From an uncultured Porphyromonadaceae bacterium (GTDB lineage: Bacteria > Bacteroidota > Bacteroidia > Bacteroidales > Muribaculaceae): a DNA stretch of 38,075 bases. Below the pieces are notes generated by a model. The model ran no database searches. It saw only the letters and a program-made list of their open reading frames with translations, and was not told where the DNA came from. Below are positions 15,380-24,869 of this stretch, one piece after another (the stretch's first letter is position 1; the number at the start of each line of letters is the position of its first letter). The DNA lies in NCBI GenBank assembly GCA_900540625.1, contig UQGP01000021.1, positions 1-38,075 on the forward strand, read 5' to 3'. A program made the position numbers and the translations under genes.

Positions 15380-15792
15380 CACGATAAAATGACGTAAAGC
15401 CATAAAAAGACTTAACGAAGGCTTACGCGATACACGGCACGAGATGCCCCGTACTTACTTGTAATTGTTGAAAAACAGAGGCTTATTGATGAGAGACCGG
15501 CGCACAGATTAGTAAACTGATGCACCATTATTGCTGTCGCAAGTATGTATGCGGTTTCCCTCCATTCCGGAAGCAACAACCGGAAGGAAATGCCGGATTG
15601 ATGTCGCCTTCCGCTGCCCGCCTTCGTCCCCGGAGTCGCCGAAAAGCACAAGGCTCCCACCATAGCTGCCAAGTATACATGTATGCGCACTCTTGTCCCG
15701 GAGAGTAATCGGGTGCAAAGGTGTTGCGGTATCCTATTGAGAAACAATACAATAATTAATTAAATAAAGTCAAACCACTCAAAAATTGTTGC
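15380..15792 (+). other. Long untranslated leader of the susC operon
   Basis: There is no convincing gene in these 413 bases; small frames on both strands lack family features and ribosome-site context. Local structure includes TTCCGG near 15574 against CCGGAA near 15590. Near its 3' part the minus strand reads CACCTTTGCACC (15716-15723 core), a near-consensus -7 box pointing back through the leader. This could produce an antisense RNA against the operon leader. The last 60 bases are AT-rich. Confidence 0.4.
15716..15723 (-). promoter_or_regulatory. Possible antisense promoter inside the susC leader
   Basis: On the minus strand this reads CACCTTTG, one mismatch from TAnnTTTG, followed by CACCCG. 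The 13 bases CGGGTGCAAAGGT at 15710-15722 are identical to 25050-25062, where the minus-strand match is perfect. There is no gene downstream on the minus strand before 15157, so any product would be a noncoding RNA. Confidence 0.3.
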
Positions 15793-18700
15793 ATGAAGAA
15801 CATTTGTTTTCAAATGAATCGGAAGGCATGGCTCGTCATTGTAATGGCATTGATGATGGCCTTCCCGGCTTTGGCACAGAACGTGACGGTGACCGGTACC
15901 GTCTACGACGCTGACAACGATCCCGCCGTGGGCGCATCCGTCATCGTCAAAGGACAGACCAAGGGCGCTGCCACCGATGTAGACGGCAATTTCCGCATTG
16001 TCGCCGCTCCCAACGCTACCCTCGTAGTCACCTACGTAGGATGCAAGACACAGGAAGTGGCCCTGAACGGCCGCACCAACATTACCATCAACCTCACATC
16101 CGACACCGAAGTCCTGCAAGACCTCGTCGTTGTAGGTTATGGTACAGTGAAGAAACAAGATGCCACCGGTAGCGTATCCGTTGTCAAGCCCGACGAAATA
16201 GAGGCCGGACTTGCCACTAACGCCAACGACCTGCTGGTAGGCGCAAGCCCCGGCGTGGTAGTTACCACCGACGGCGGTAACCCCGGAGCCGGCGCCAGCA
16301 TCCGCATACGTGGCGGCGCGTCGCTCAATGCCTCCAATGACCCTCTGATTGTAATCGACGGAGTGCCTATGAACAACTCCTATGGTTCGCTGAGCCCCTT
16401 GTCGATGATAGCTCCCGAGAACATCGAGAGCCTCACCATCCTCAAGGACGCTTCCGCAACGGCCATCTACGGTAGCCGTGCCTCCAATGGTGTGATTATC
16501 GTCACCACAAAAAAAGGCAAGACCGGCAAGCCGCAGGTCAATTTCAGCGCCAACTTCCACCTCAATACGGCTCGCCGTACTTGGGACGTGGCCACCGGCG
16601 ACGAGTTCCGCAAGTTGATATACGAGAACGCCTCTCAGAATGCTATATACCTGATGGGCGATGCCTCCACCAACTGGGAGCGCGAAATCCTGCGCACATC
16701 CTTCTCGCATGACTACAACCTGAGCATAGGTGGCGCAGCCCGTTGGCTTCCCTACCGCTTCAATGTTTCCTATACAGACAACAACGGTATCCTGAAGACC
16801 TCGCGCATGCAGCGTACCACCGTGGGCTTCAACCTCACCCCCGAGTTCTTCAACGGCAAGTTGAAGATTGCCCTCAACGCCAAGGGCAGCTATGTAGTAG
16901 ACGACAAAGCCGACACCGGCGCCATCTACGCAGCACTCATCTACAACCCCACACTGCCCGTATACAGCGACTACCGCACTCTGGGCAACAGCGGATTGAG
17001 CTATCTGGGCGGATACACCTCGCTGATCAACAACGACGGACGCCTCGAAACCAACGGTAGCTACAACCCCGTATCGATGCTCAACGGCGTCGACAAGCAG
17101 GACGAAATGTGGGCCTCCACCGGCAACCTGATGATTGACTACGCTCTGCACTTCCTCCCCGAACTGCGACTGAACCTCAACCTCGGTTACGACATCATGC
17201 AGGGCCGTACACGCGATTACATGCTGGCCAACAGCCCGCAATCCTGGAAGTCCAACTACAACAACGGCGCCGGCCAGTACTTCTACCAGTACCAGTTGGC
17301 ACGCAACACCATGCTCGAGTTCTACGCCAACTACAAGAAAGAAGTAGAAAGCATCCAATCCTCGTTTGATGTAATGGCCGGTTACTCCTGGCAGCGTTTC
17401 GACTACCACAAACGCAACCATACCGAAATCACCACCCTCGGTTACACTCTTGATTATATGCCCACCGTGGGTATGTGGAACATGAATGTCGACCCCACCA
17501 CCGAGCAATATATCGGCAAGAGCTTCGGCCTCGACCACCGCAAGACCTATTACGACGGCAACCAGCTGAACCTGCTGTCCTTCTACGGACGTTTCAACTA
17601 CTCCTTCAAGGATACCTACCTGCTGACATTCACTCTGCGTGACGATGCCACCTCGCGTTTTGCCAAGGACTGCCGCTGGGGTCTGTTCCCCTCGGTTGCT
17701 CTGGGCTGGAAGCTCTCCAACATGAGCTTCTTTGACGGTCTCCGCGACAAGATGAACGAGATGAAGCTGCGCCTCGGCTGGGGTAAGACCGGTCAGCAGG
17801 CTGTGGGCGGATACAACAACTATACCCCCGTATACTCCATCTCCAACCCCGGAACTCTCTATCCCTACAACGGCGGATGGATCAACCCCCTGTATCCCAA
17901 CCCCTACGATGCCAAGCTGAAATGGGAAACCACTACCACATGGAACGTCGGTGTCGATATGGCATGGCTCAACAACCGCTTCACCGCCGCTTTGGACTGG
18001 TACCTGCGTGATACCGATGACCTGCTGGCCTACGTGCCCGTACCCGCCGGTATGACCACCACCAACGCCATGACTCGCAACATCGGCTCGCTGCGCAACC
18101 TCGGTGTCGAACTCACTTTGGGCGCCAAACCCATCGTCACCAAGGACTTCACTTGGACCACCGGCCTCAACGTCGCTTGGAACAAAAACAAGATTACCGA
18201 GCTCACCGGTAGCGCCGAAGAAGACAAGTCCTTCACCCTCGATGCCGAAGGCAACCCCGCATCCGAAAATGCCGGCGCCATCGAAATCCATAAGGTAGGT
18301 CTGCCCGCATACACATTCCGCGTGTTTGAGCAGGTATACGGACCCGACGGCAATCCCATCCCCGACTGCTACGTCGACCAAAACAACGACGGCAAGATTG
18401 ACGCCTCCGACCTGGTGTACAAGCACAGCCGTGACCCGAAAGTCACCCTGTCGTGGAACAACAACTTCTCGTACAAGAATTGGGACTTCGGCTTCGTACT
18501 CCGCGCCAACATCGGCAACTACGTGTACAACGCTATGCGTGCCCGTTCCATCAACCTCTACAACCTCGAAGGCCAGGGCAACATCCTCAACAACGTTCTT
18601 GATTCCAAGTTCTACTTCAACAGCGGTGCGGGCGTCAGCAACCTGGTGCGCTCCGACTACTTCCTGGAGAACGCCGGCTTCCTGCGCTGCGACAACATCA

Positions 18701-18885
18701 CCGTGGGCTACACCTTCCCCAACCTGCTGAAGAATCAGCTGCGCCTGCGCCTCTACGGAGCCGTACAGAATGCCTTCGTTATCACCAAGTACTCCGGCAT
18801 AGACCCCGAAGTATTCAGTGGCGTGGACAACAACGCATACCCGCGGCCCATCACCATGACCCTCGGCGTCGTGGCCACCTTCTAA
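15793..18885 (+). CDS. SusC/RagA family TonB-dependent outer-membrane transporter
   Basis: A 1030-residue outer-membrane channel that imports oligosaccharides using TonB energy. The signal peptide ends near residue 28 (PALA-QN). Residues 31-102 are the carboxypeptidase-regulatory-like domain of this family. LVVVGYGT (111-118) is the conserved linker before the plug. The plug domain carries RIRGGASLNASNDPLIVIDG and ends with IYGSRASNGVIIVTTKKG. The remainder forms the 22-strand barrel and ends in an aromatic Phe. No N-terminal STN domain is present, so it is unlikely to signal directly to an anti-sigma factor. It pairs with the SusD gene 40 bases downstream. A second Met at codon 8 (15814) is an alternative start. 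Confidence 0.96.
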   Translation: MKNICFQMNRKAWLVIVMALMMAFPALAQNVTVTGTVYDADNDPAVGASVIVKGQTKGAATDVDGNFRIVAAPNATLVVTYVGCKTQEVALNGRTNITINLTSDTEVLQDLVVVGYGTVKKQDATGSVSVVKPDEIEAGLATNANDLLVGASPGVVVTTDGGNPGAGASIRIRGGASLNASNDPLIVIDGVPMNNSYGSLSPLSMIAPENIESLTILKDASATAIYGSRASNGVIIVTTKKGKTGKPQVNFSANFHLNTARRTWDVATGDEFRKLIYENASQNAIYLMGDASTNWEREILRTSFSHDYNLSIGGAARWLPYRFNVSYTDNNGILKTSRMQRTTVGFNLTPEFFNGKLKIALNAKGSYVVDDKADTGAIYAALIYNPTLPVYSDYRTLGNSGLSYLGGYTSLINNDGRLETNGSYNPVSMLNGVDKQDEMWASTGNLMIDYALHFLPELRLNLNLGYDIMQGRTRDYMLANSPQSWKSNYNNGAGQYFYQYQLARNTMLEFYANYKKEVESIQSSFDVMAGYSWQRFDYHKRNHTEITTLGYTLDYMPTVGMWNMNVDPTTEQYIGKSFGLDHRKTYYDGNQLNLLSFYGRFNYSFKDTYLLTFTLRDDATSRFAKDCRWGLFPSVALGWKLSNMSFFDGLRDKMNEMKLRLGWGKTGQQAVGGYNNYTPVYSISNPGTLYPYNGGWINPLYPNPYDAKLKWETTTTWNVGVDMAWLNNRFTAALDWYLRDTDDLLAYVPVPAGMTTTNAMTRNIGSLRNLGVELTLGAKPIVTKDFTWTTGLNVAWNKNKITELTGSAEEDKSFTLDAEGNPASENAGAIEIHKVGLPAYTFRVFEQVYGPDGNPIPDCYVDQNNDGKIDASDLVYKHSRDPKVTLSWNNNFSYKNWDFGFVLRANIGNYVYNAMRARSINLYNLEGQGNILNNVLDSKFYFNSGAGVSNLVRSDYFLENAGFLRCDNITVGYTFPNLLKNQLRLRLYGAVQNAFVITKYSGIDPEVFSGVDNNAYPRPITMTLGVVATF

Positions 18886-18925
18886 TCACACCAGTCTAAC
18901 AACAACACATCTATAGATAAGACTT

Positions 18926-20608
18926 ATGAAATACATATCGAAATATTTCCTCGGACTGTCCTTGATGTTGGCCGCAGGTTTCAGCTCCTGCACCGGTGAC
19001 CTCGATGTGCCGCCGAAAGATCCTAACCAGGACACCCCCGAAAAGATGTTTGCCGCCGACCCGCGCGGCACTATGGACCGACTGCTGGCCGAGTGCTATC
19101 AGGGTCTTGCTACCGCAGGTAACAGGGGCGCCGGTGAGTCCATCCTCGGCTTCGGCGATGCCGGTGCCGGCACATTCACCCGCACCATCTTCAACCTCGA
19201 AGAACTCACCACCGACCACTTCTCGTGGCTGCAGTTCAATGACGGCGGTTACTACGAATTGGTGACCATGGCTTTCGCTCCCGACAACGAGATAATGTAT
19301 GCCGCATATTCCCGTATCTACGGCGAAATCGCCCTCTGCAACGAGTTTATCCGCACCATCCAGCAGTACCGCAGCTATCTGCCCGATGGCGACCAGGCTG
19401 CTGCTGACGATGCCATCCGCCAGGCCAAGATCCTGCGCTCGCTGGCATACTTCTACGCCATCAGCGACTTTGGCTCGGCCGGTTATGTAGACGAAACCAC
19501 CGAGGCCGGTACCGCTCCCGTGCAATACAGCCGTGCCGACCTGTACAACAAGGTCGTAAGCACCCTCGAAGAAGTTTCTGCCGAATATGGTGACAGCTAT
19601 ACCGCTCCCGCTTACGGATACGTAGGCAAGGAAGCTGCTGACGCCCTGCTGGCTCGCTTCTACGTCAACGCCGGCGTATTCACCGGAACGCCCGCATACG
19701 ACAAGTGCTGGAACATCTGCCAGAAGATTATTGCCCATCACCAGGGTGCCGGCTTCGACAACTCCGGTCTGTCCGACTCCTACAAGGCACTCTTCGGCGC
19801 CAATAACAAGGAATATGCAGCACAGGGTTCGCGTGTCAACGAGATAATCTTCACAATACCTCAAGACGGTATCAATCTGCAGGCTTACGGCGGCTCGACA
19901 TTCTTTATGGCAGCATGCTGCGGCTCGTACGACGGCATCAGCTCGATCAACGACTGCAACCTCAATGCTCAATGGACCTGTATGGTTGCTCGCGAGCAGC
20001 TCTCCAGAAAGTTCGAGTTTGACGGCCATGGTTTTACCAACGACGCACGCGCCGAACTTTGGAAAACCAGCAAGGACGGCTTCGAAATCGGCAACAGCAC
20101 CATCATGGGCAACGCCGGTTTCGGCAAGGGCTATGCACCTCTGAAATACACCAACTACGCTTACGACGAATTCGGCAACATCGATACCGAGAACTCGCCC
20201 AACGGCAGCGAACGCGCCTTCGCCGATGCCGACTGGACCGTTATTCGTCTGGCCGAAATCTACCTCAACGCAGTCGAGGCTAACGTAGTAGGCAATGTAG
20301 GCAACCAAGCTGATGCTCTCAAGTACATCAACTACATCCGCGAACGCGCAGGTGTAACCACTTGGGGCGTAGCTTCGCTCACAGCTGACAACATCCTGGC
20401 CGAACGTTCGCGCGAACTCTACGGCGAAAACATCCGCCGTACCGACCTCGTCCGCTTCGGCAAATACGCCGGCGGCGGATATGTATGGAACTGGAAGGGC
20501 GGCGTACGCGAAGGCCGCGAAGTCGATGCGCACTTCAACCTCTTCCCCATCCCGAGCAAGGTCATCTCGTTCCAGAAATACGAGCAAAATACCGGTTACG
20601 GCAAGTAA
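18926..20608 (+). CDS. SusD/RagB family nutrient-binding outer-membrane lipoprotein
   Basis: A 560-residue lipoprotein that caps the SusC channel and binds glycan at the cell surface. The signal peptide ends in FSSC, with lipidated Cys at residue 22. The helical TPR-like core is visible in segments such as YSRIYGEIALCNEFIRTI and DDAIRQAKILRSLAYFYAI, the hallmark pair of the family. The C-terminal part contains YLNAVEANVVG, INYIRERAG, ERSRELYGENIRRTDLVRFG and closes with LFPIPSKVI. All of these are standard SusD signatures at the expected spacing. It is the second gene of a four-gene operon; the ligand cannot be predicted from sequence. Confidence 0.96.
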   Translation: MKYISKYFLGLSLMLAAGFSSCTGDLDVPPKDPNQDTPEKMFAADPRGTMDRLLAECYQGLATAGNRGAGESILGFGDAGAGTFTRTIFNLEELTTDHFSWLQFNDGGYYELVTMAFAPDNEIMYAAYSRIYGEIALCNEFIRTIQQYRSYLPDGDQAAADDAIRQAKILRSLAYFYAISDFGSAGYVDETTEAGTAPVQYSRADLYNKVVSTLEEVSAEYGDSYTAPAYGYVGKEAADALLARFYVNAGVFTGTPAYDKCWNICQKIIAHHQGAGFDNSGLSDSYKALFGANNKEYAAQGSRVNEIIFTIPQDGINLQAYGGSTFFMAACCGSYDGISSINDCNLNAQWTCMVAREQLSRKFEFDGHGFTNDARAELWKTSKDGFEIGNSTIMGNAGFGKGYAPLKYTNYAYDEFGNIDTENSPNGSERAFADADWTVIRLAEIYLNAVEANVVGNVGNQADALKYINYIRERAGVTTWGVASLTADNILAERSRELYGENIRRTDLVRFGKYAGGGYVWNWKGGVREGREVDAHFNLFPIPSKVISFQKYEQNTGYGK

Positions 20609-20673
20609 TGTAAGCCATCAGACGCATATAGCCGTACAAACAATATTAAACAGCTAAAACACAGAATACGATA

Positions 20674-21561
20674 ATGAAAAAGATATCAATTCTCATGGCA
20701 ACGCTGGTGGCCGTGCTCACCCTGGGCAGCTGTAAGCAGAATACCGAGCCGTGTATCCAGAAGGCCACGGACTTCAAGCTCAATACGCCCGCCCTGGCTT
20801 CGCAGTACTACCAGCTGACGCCCGAAGGAACTGTCGACCTGGACTGGTCGCAGCCTGATTGGGGCTTTGCCGCCGCGGCCGACTACTCGATTCAGGTCAG
20901 CCTCGAAGAAACATTCGTGGAAGCCAACGAAGAAGAAGGCATTGCAGCCAACTATTACACTCTTCCCACAATCTACAACGCTTGCAACGCCTCCGTATCG
21001 GCTGAAGAAATAGCCATGGGCGTATGCAAACTTCGCGGCATAGTCGACGAAGACAGCTATACCGACGAGCCTGCACGCCCGCTGTACATCCGCGTGGTAG
21101 GCGTCGTTCCCCAGTATCCCTCTTCCGCAATCATCTCCAACACCATCTGCTTGCAGCGGGTCAAGGGCTATTGCGCAATCCAATCTCCCGGCAAGATCTA
21201 CCTCGTAGGTGAACCCGAAGGCTGGAAAGGCCCGGATGACACGCAGGCCGAACACTACAAAGAATGGGCACTCTACGAAGACGCCGATGCCATCGGCTCG
21301 AACATCTACCACGGTGTATTCGAAATCCCCGCAGGCAAAGCCTCATTCCGCTTCTATACAGCCCTCACCGGCTGGGATACCGACTCGTGGGGCAGCCAGG
21401 GTGAAGACAATCCCATAGAATTTGGTTTCACAAGCGGCGAGTTCAACTACACCCTCGTCAAGGGCAAAGGCTCGTTCAGCTTCCCCGGCTGGCCGGGCGG
21501 CAAGATGGACATCACCGTCGATATGAACACATGTAAACTCATAATCAAATCTGTGGAATAA
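20674..21561 (+). CDS. SusE-like outer-membrane glycan-binding lipoprotein
   Basis: A 295-residue lipoprotein with lipobox LGSC (Cys20). The N-terminal region (about 30-160) is an Ig-like SusE domain that contains VDLDWSQPDWGFAAAADYSI, a typical SusE strand-turn with a tryptophan pair. The C-terminal region (about 170-295) resembles one starch-binding SusE/SusF carbohydrate module: KIYLVGEPEGW (Trp184), then FRFYTALTGW and a C-terminal beta-strand MDITVDMNTCKLIIK. SusE of Bacteroides has two such modules after the Ig domain; here only one is present. Its position between susD and the SusF-like gene supports the call. Confidence 0.85.
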   Translation: MKKISILMATLVAVLTLGSCKQNTEPCIQKATDFKLNTPALASQYYQLTPEGTVDLDWSQPDWGFAAAADYSIQVSLEETFVEANEEEGIAANYYTLPTIYNACNASVSAEEIAMGVCKLRGIVDEDSYTDEPARPLYIRVVGVVPQYPSSAIISNTICLQRVKGYCAIQSPGKIYLVGEPEGWKGPDDTQAEHYKEWALYEDADAIGSNIYHGVFEIPAGKASFRFYTALTGWDTDSWGSQGEDNPIEFGFTSGEFNYTLVKGKGSFSFPGWPGGKMDITVDMNTCKLIIKSVE

Positions 21562-21666
21562 CCACCTGTCACGAAGCACATCCGCACCCCGCCGGGGCGC
21601 AGCCGTCCCGGCGGTGCGCGATGATTTCGAAACAAGTAACCACACACTTAACACATCATTAGGACA

Positions 21667-23097
21667 ATGAAAAAATTAAGCGTAATACTTATGGCAGCAC
21701 TGGCACTGGTCGCCACCTCGTGCGACGAGAGCACCAATGCCGAACCCACGGTGAATCCGCAGCTGCCCGTCATGAACGCCGATGACCTGAAGGTTGAAGG
21801 CGCCGTGGCTTCCGCCATCGACGTAACTTCCGCCCTGCAGTCAGAGACGCCTATAGTGCTGGGCTCTGTCGCCGCCGTCAACAACCTGCCCGCCGGCTAC
21901 GAGCTCAAATTTGTCGGCACCATGAGTCGCGATGCAGCTTTTGAGCGCAGCGCCGACTTCGACGTAACACTCAACGGTACCACACTCCAAGTGGCACCCC
22001 AAGCCTTTGAAGACACTTATGTAAGCGTTATGGGCAAATCGGCCAAGGCCAAAGAAGTCTTTGTACGCGTAGCCGCATTCGCAGTCAAAGGCAAATCGAT
22101 GGTACGCTTCGGCGACGAAAAGACTTTCGTCATCGACACCAAGACCGTCGTTACACCCCTCGACCTGGGTATCGTTATCGAACCCTCCTACGGTCTGCTC
22201 GGCACCATCAACGGATGGAGCGTAGCCGAGGCAATACCTTTCGAGCACTCGGATGCAGACGTTTACGATGACCCCATCTTCACACTGCAAGTGGTCATCT
22301 CCGCAGCTGACGCCGAGAGCGGATGGTGGTGGAAAGTTGTGCCCCAAAGCACCATAGACACCGGCAACTGGGTAGACGCTGACAACGCCTCCTTCGGCGT
22401 GGCTGTCAACGGCGACGGCGCCCTCGAAGGCAACCTCAAGCCCCGTACGGCTACCGAAGACTGCAGCGCCGGTTGCATCAAGACCCCCGGCATATACCGC
22501 CTGACCCTCGATATGGAAAACCAGAGCTACGAGTTTGTCAAAGTCTTTGACCTGCTCTACACTCCCGGCAACCAAAACGGATGGTCACAGGCCGCTTCGG
22601 CATGGGCCTTTGCCAAGGTCGGCGAAAGCAATTACAGCGCATTCCTGGCTCTTGACGGCGAATTCAAGCTCAGCTCCGAAGCATCCTGGAGCGGTACCAA
22701 TTACGGCGTCGGCGCCGAAGCCGGTACCCTGAGCACCGCCGGTGACGCACCCAACTTTAACGCAGCCAAGGGCGTATACTTCCTGTCGGCAGACATCTCC
22801 GCCCTCACCTACAAGCTCATCGCCATCGAGACCGTAGGTCTTATCGGCGACTTCAACGGATGGGGCGCTCAGCAAAACCTCACTCGCGAAGGCGAAACCA
22901 TGGTTTGGAAAGGCAAGCTCACCGTTGCCGACGGCCAGGGCTGGAAGATTCGTTGCAACGACAACTGGGACATCAACCTCGGCGGCGACCTCAAGGCCCT
23001 CACCGTTGGTGGCGACAACATCAGCGTTGCTGCCGGAACATACAATGTCACCCTCGATCTGACCAACGTTCCTTACAGCATCACCCTCACCAAGTAA
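21667..23097 (+). CDS. SusF-like outer-membrane glycan-binding lipoprotein with three CBM-like repeats
   Basis: A 476-residue lipoprotein (ATSC, Cys19). After an Ig/SusE-like N-terminal domain (about 35-160) come three carbohydrate-binding-like modules. Each starts with a Gly-Asn-Gly-Trp element: GTINGW (Trp184), GNQNGW (Trp306) and GDFNGW (Trp399). Additional aromatic residues, such as the WWWK cluster near 220, could stack on sugar rings. This is the SusF layout known for starch binding, but the same fold is used for other glycans. It is the last gene of the operon and is followed by a strong terminator. Confidence 0.87.
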   Translation: MKKLSVILMAALALVATSCDESTNAEPTVNPQLPVMNADDLKVEGAVASAIDVTSALQSETPIVLGSVAAVNNLPAGYELKFVGTMSRDAAFERSADFDVTLNGTTLQVAPQAFEDTYVSVMGKSAKAKEVFVRVAAFAVKGKSMVRFGDEKTFVIDTKTVVTPLDLGIVIEPSYGLLGTINGWSVAEAIPFEHSDADVYDDPIFTLQVVISAADAESGWWWKVVPQSTIDTGNWVDADNASFGVAVNGDGALEGNLKPRTATEDCSAGCIKTPGIYRLTLDMENQSYEFVKVFDLLYTPGNQNGWSQAASAWAFAKVGESNYSAFLALDGEFKLSSEASWSGTNYGVGAEAGTLSTAGDAPNFNAAKGVYFLSADISALTYKLIAIETVGLIGDFNGWGAQQNLTREGETMVWKGKLTVADGQGWKIRCNDNWDINLGGDLKALTVGGDNISVAAGTYNVTLDLTNVPYSITLTK

Positions 23098-23143
23098 GAC
23101 CCCCCGAATGACGCGGCCCTGAAAGCCCGTCATCCCACCATAA

Positions 23144-23186
23144 GCGAGGGCATCGCGGCATCCGCCGCGGTGCCCTCGCCTGCTTT
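23144..23186 (+). terminator. Rho-independent terminator of the sus-like operon
   Basis: GCGAGGGCA (23144-23152) pairs with TGCCCTCGC (23171-23179); the inner CGCGG/CCGCG can also pair. It is followed by CTGCTTTCT. The stem begins 47 bases after the SusF-like stop. Confidence 0.85.
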
Positions 23187-23262
23187 CTGTGTGTAAACAT
23201 CCGAAGCATACTGGTTGCACGTATGGATATTTTTCCTATGACTCAACCATCGCTCACCTAAT

Positions 23263-24132
23263 TTATTTTAGCATTTTCCAATAAGGTTCGAGTTTGGCTT
23301 GTAGGAAACATACAACTTCAGGAAATGTCAGCTTTTGTTGGATTCTTAGTTTGTTTACAAACGAATTCCATCGTATGTTTAAGTCCGTATTGTTGGCAAA
23401 ATCAAGACTGAATACGGTGTGATTATCCATATAGGCTGTTTGGCGATTTTCAAATGTAGCGTTTATTGCCTCACTTAATACCACACTGTCGTATTTTCCT
23501 TCTTGTAAAATGGTGTATAGGTCGTAGAAATCCTTCATCCTGCTATTGGCTTCCGCTCTTGCAATCACTGTTTGAAACTTTTCGGCGATGACGGTTTCTA
23601 ATGAATATGCCAAAATGTTAATGGCCGGAAACCCGTCAATTAAATTAGGATAATCCAGTTCGGAAGGGCATGGAATTACTACGTCTCCAAATCCGATATC
23701 CATTGATATGTCTTGGCGAATTGTATCAATAGAGGCACTCAGCGAGAGCCTTACACCCGGATATTTCTTTTCAGCGGCAATATCATAGGTCCTCAGGGTT
23801 TCTGTATGAAATGTCACCCCGTCTTGTCGGTATGGAGTCGCACAAATTTCGGCAAACACTTTTTTTACAGTCTCTTTGTCGTTTTCAATATGCTGCCCCA
23901 TAAAATCTATATCCAATGTGGGCCTTGCCATAAAGCGTTTGTGCGCATATAGCAATGCTCCGCCTTTTAGTAGGAAATGGTTGTGGTAAGGGCTTATCGA
24001 CAAACGGTATAGCAAGCGCTCTTGGAGGTATCTGGTCGCCAACATTTGATATCCAAGTTTCTCATTCCGTGAAATATTCAATAATTTTGCTTTTACCGAA
24101 CGACCGAAATTGTGCTTTTCTTTTATTGACAT
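23263..24132 (-). CDS. AbiEii/AbiGii-family nucleotidyltransferase toxin
   Basis: A 289-residue toxin of the type IV AbiE system (PF08843-like). Nucleotidyltransferase motifs are clear: FLLKGGALL (53-61), the metal-binding pair Asp74/Asp76 in RPTLDIDF, Lys185 in LETVIAEKFQ, and RMKDFYDLY (198-206). Known members transfer nucleotides to tRNA acceptor ends and stop growth; some give phage resistance by abortive infection. The gene starts 10 bases inside the antitoxin gene and so is translationally coupled to it. GC content is clearly lower than that of the sus-like operon next to it, a sign of transfer. Confidence 0.92.
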   Translation of the reverse strand: MSIKEKHNFGRSVKAKLLNISRNEKLGYQMLATRYLQERLLYRLSISPYHNHFLLKGGALLYAHKRFMARPTLDIDFMGQHIENDKETVKKVFAEICATPYRQDGVTFHTETLRTYDIAAEKKYPGVRLSLSASIDTIRQDISMDIGFGDVVIPCPSELDYPNLIDGFPAINILAYSLETVIAEKFQTVIARAEANSRMKDFYDLYTILQEGKYDSVVLSEAINATFENRQTAYMDNHTVFSLDFANNTDLNIRWNSFVNKLRIQQKLTFPEVVCFLQAKLEPYWKMLK

Positions 24133-24692
24133 ACTTCAAGATATTGATTCAGCGTTTTACGTATTCTTAATTTTGAGGCATAATCCATCAGCCGTGAGAT
24201 ATTTCTGTCCGGACGTCTTAGGTAATTCTGAAGGATTTCAGCCATTACATCAATGCCGACTTTGTTCCTGTATTTGATTGCATCGCATACAGAACGTTCT
24301 ATATCAAAGATAGGAATATCATATCCTTGTACAATTTTTCGAGTTGCTCCGATAGAGAGCAGGTTGTCGGATTGATAAACCAATTGAAATTCCGGATAAT
24401 CAGGTAGAACTATCTTCCGCGCTCGCCCAATGGCTACATAGTAGGCATTGGGTATCTGTGTTGTCAAGCGATAAACAGACCATGCCGACCAGAGGCATAG
24501 TATGCCTCTGGGAACTATCACCCGTATGTCCACCATGGTGTTTGCCAAGGCATCAATGTCTGCGTATATGCCGTTTTTGAGTCTTATCGCTTCACCTTTA
24601 CGAACAGCTTCCTGCAACTGTTGCTCTTGCCAGTAGCTCAATTCTTTTGTTGAAACGTAGCCTTTTTCTTTGAGTTTGTCTATAATATTCAT
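24123..24692 (-). CDS. AbiEi-type antitoxin, DNA-binding regulator
   Basis: A 189-residue protein from ATG at 24692; an in-frame ATG 36 bases upstream lies in the promoter region and is disfavoured. The N-terminal winged helix (about 1-50) contains MNIIDKLKEKGYVSTKELS and GEAIRLKNGIY, typical of AbiEi antitoxins. The C-terminal part has FDIERSVCDAIKYRNKVGID, the conserved AbiEi signature ('xERTxxDxxxxR' type). It would repress its own promoter and oppose the downstream nucleotidyltransferase without binding it, as type IV antitoxins do. Antitoxin first and overlapping toxin second is the canonical order. Confidence 0.9.
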   Translation of the reverse strand: MNIIDKLKEKGYVSTKELSYWQEQQLQEAVRKGEAIRLKNGIYADIDALANTMVDIRVIVPRGILCLWSAWSVYRLTTQIPNAYYVAIGRARKIVLPDYPEFQLVYQSDNLLSIGATRKIVQGYDIPIFDIERSVCDAIKYRNKVGIDVMAEILQNYLRRPDRNISRLMDYASKLRIRKTLNQYLEVCQ

Positions 24693-24714
24693 ATCCCGAA
24701 TATATTTTACCCTA

Positions 24715-24722
24715 CAAAGATA
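24715..24722 (-). promoter_or_regulatory. -7 promoter motif for the AbiE operon
   Basis: On the minus strand this reads TATCTTTG, an exact TAnnTTTG match, 23 bases before the antitoxin start. Such a short leader fits an autoregulated toxin-antitoxin operon. Confidence 0.6.
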
Positions 24723-24869
24723 CTGCAAATATTTAGATGTGCAGTGATTTTTATAGGTAAAAATTCTTTAGGGAGGGACACTTTGTCCTGCATTTGACAA
24801 ACCGGATTTTGGCATATAGGCCTATTTTTTGTCTAATGTCATTTCATTAAACTTAATATTTGTTGTTTT

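Noticed and set aside
15412..15752. Overlapping short frames in the susC leader
   Set aside because: Four mutually overlapping frames on both strands, none with domain features or a credible ribosome site; the stretch is better read as an untranslated leader.
15760..18426. Minus-strand open frame of 888 codons opposite susC
   Set aside because: The susC assignment is certain, and the reverse frame reads as Val/Gly/His-rich shadow sequence without any motif.
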